Part shown: one piece after another, positions 14,511 through 14,862 of the stretch
Numbering within the stretch: position 1 is the stretch's first letter
How the letters are laid out: the number at the start of each line of letters is the position of its first letter
Source of the DNA: Acidobacteriota bacterium
GTDB lineage: Bacteria; Acidobacteriota; Blastocatellia; Pyrinomonadales; Pyrinomonadaceae
DNA: 14,862 nt
NCBI GenBank assembly: GCA_029862725.1
Contig: JAOTWT010000023.1
Coordinates: 1 to 14,862 of the forward strand
Direction of reading: 5' to 3'
Notes under the pieces: model-generated
The model's input: only the letters and a program-made list of their open reading frames with translations
Databases searched by the model: none
What the model was told of the DNA's origin: nothing
Program-made: the position numbers and the translations under genes

Positions 14511-14862
14511 ATGAGTGACCAACCGACCGTATCCAATCTTTACCGCCGCGCCGTTGAAATCAAAGAGGGAAACAGCAGTATTTCGTATAAGGACATCGCC
14601 AAACAACTGGCATCCGAGTTCGCCGGTAAAGATCTTCCCGACCCCGCTTTTTTAACGATCCCGGAGCTCGACAACATTGCTCCCGAGGAGGATTGGACCG
14701 CGGGATTGCCAATAGTCTTGCGCGGAATTCAGAACGAAGACTGGAACGAGATCGCGCACGGAATCATCATCTGCCTCGAACAAGTTGAGAACTACCCGAT
14801 CGAATCCGGCCGTGAGGATGCGCCCGAAAAAGAATGGCGCAACCGGGACAAGCGTATCGCCG
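14511..14862 (+). CDS. Unrecognised protein, 5' part only
   Basis: An open frame begins at the ATG at 14511 and runs off the window end (117 residues visible). It has no signal peptide or membrane segment, so it is probably cytoplasmic. The visible part is acidic, with VSNLYRRAVEIKEGNSSISY near the start, then a proline-rich stretch (about 45-60) and EDWNEIAHGIIICLEQVENYP (about 80-100, here given in two parts of the same helix). I do not recognise the family. A GAGG at about 12 bases upstream is a weak ribosome site. Its codon use resembles the neighbouring genes. Confidence 0.65.
   Translation, partial: MSDQPTVSNLYRRAVEIKEGNSSISYKDIAKQLASEFAGKDLPDPAFLTIPELDNIAPEEDWTAGLPIVLRGIQNEDWNEIAHGIIICLEQVENYPIESGREDAPEKEWRNRDKRIA

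Overview
This window looks like a stretch of chromosome from an environmental Gram-negative bacterium. It has moderate GC content, an outer-membrane-style LipB and lipoprotein set, a complete Rod (elongasome) cluster and many small exported proteins. The gene style and the abundance of short heptamer and palindromic repeats remind me of Acidobacteriota (Blastocatellia-like). That placement is an inference from memory and was not tested. There is no rRNA, tRNA, phage, IS transposase or CRISPR array in the window.

Bases 1-7744 hold the cell-wall elongation cluster on the + strand: the 3' end of mreB, then mreC, mreD, mrdA (PBP2), rodA and a class A PBP (PBP1A type), closed by a rho-independent hairpin at 7719-7744. 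Spacing is tight: rodA overlaps the mrdA stop (TGATG), and the PBP1A Shine-Dalgarno overlaps the rodA stop. MreB filaments, the MreC/MreD scaffold, the RodA glycosyltransferase and PBP2 transpeptidase build lateral-wall peptidoglycan. The added bifunctional PBP1A puts an independent polymerase/cross-linker in the same transcript.

Bases 7755-11918 run on the - strand. They hold an exported metallo-beta-lactamase-fold protein coupled to a small exported NTF2/lumazine-binding-like protein, an alpha/beta-hydrolase esterase with its own terminator, a two-domain lipoprotein and lipB (octanoyltransferase). Between the esterase and the lipoprotein lies a 160-bp element bounded by a perfect 30-bp inverted repeat.

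Bases 11919-14862 are looser accessory sequence. They hold a secreted unknown protein (+) divergent from lipB, a 14-unit heptamer tandem array, a single-cysteine thioredoxin-fold protein (-), a two-helix mini PepSY membrane protein (-), a 420-bp repeat-rich intergenic region and the 5' end of an unrecognised gene (+).

No clearly new multi-gene system was found. The points most worth a second look are the repeats (the GGANTCA array, the 30-bp inverted repeat, the REP-like palindromes and a GTTCAAN array that may supply a promoter -35) and a possible Cys-Cys-His-Cys metal site in PBP2.
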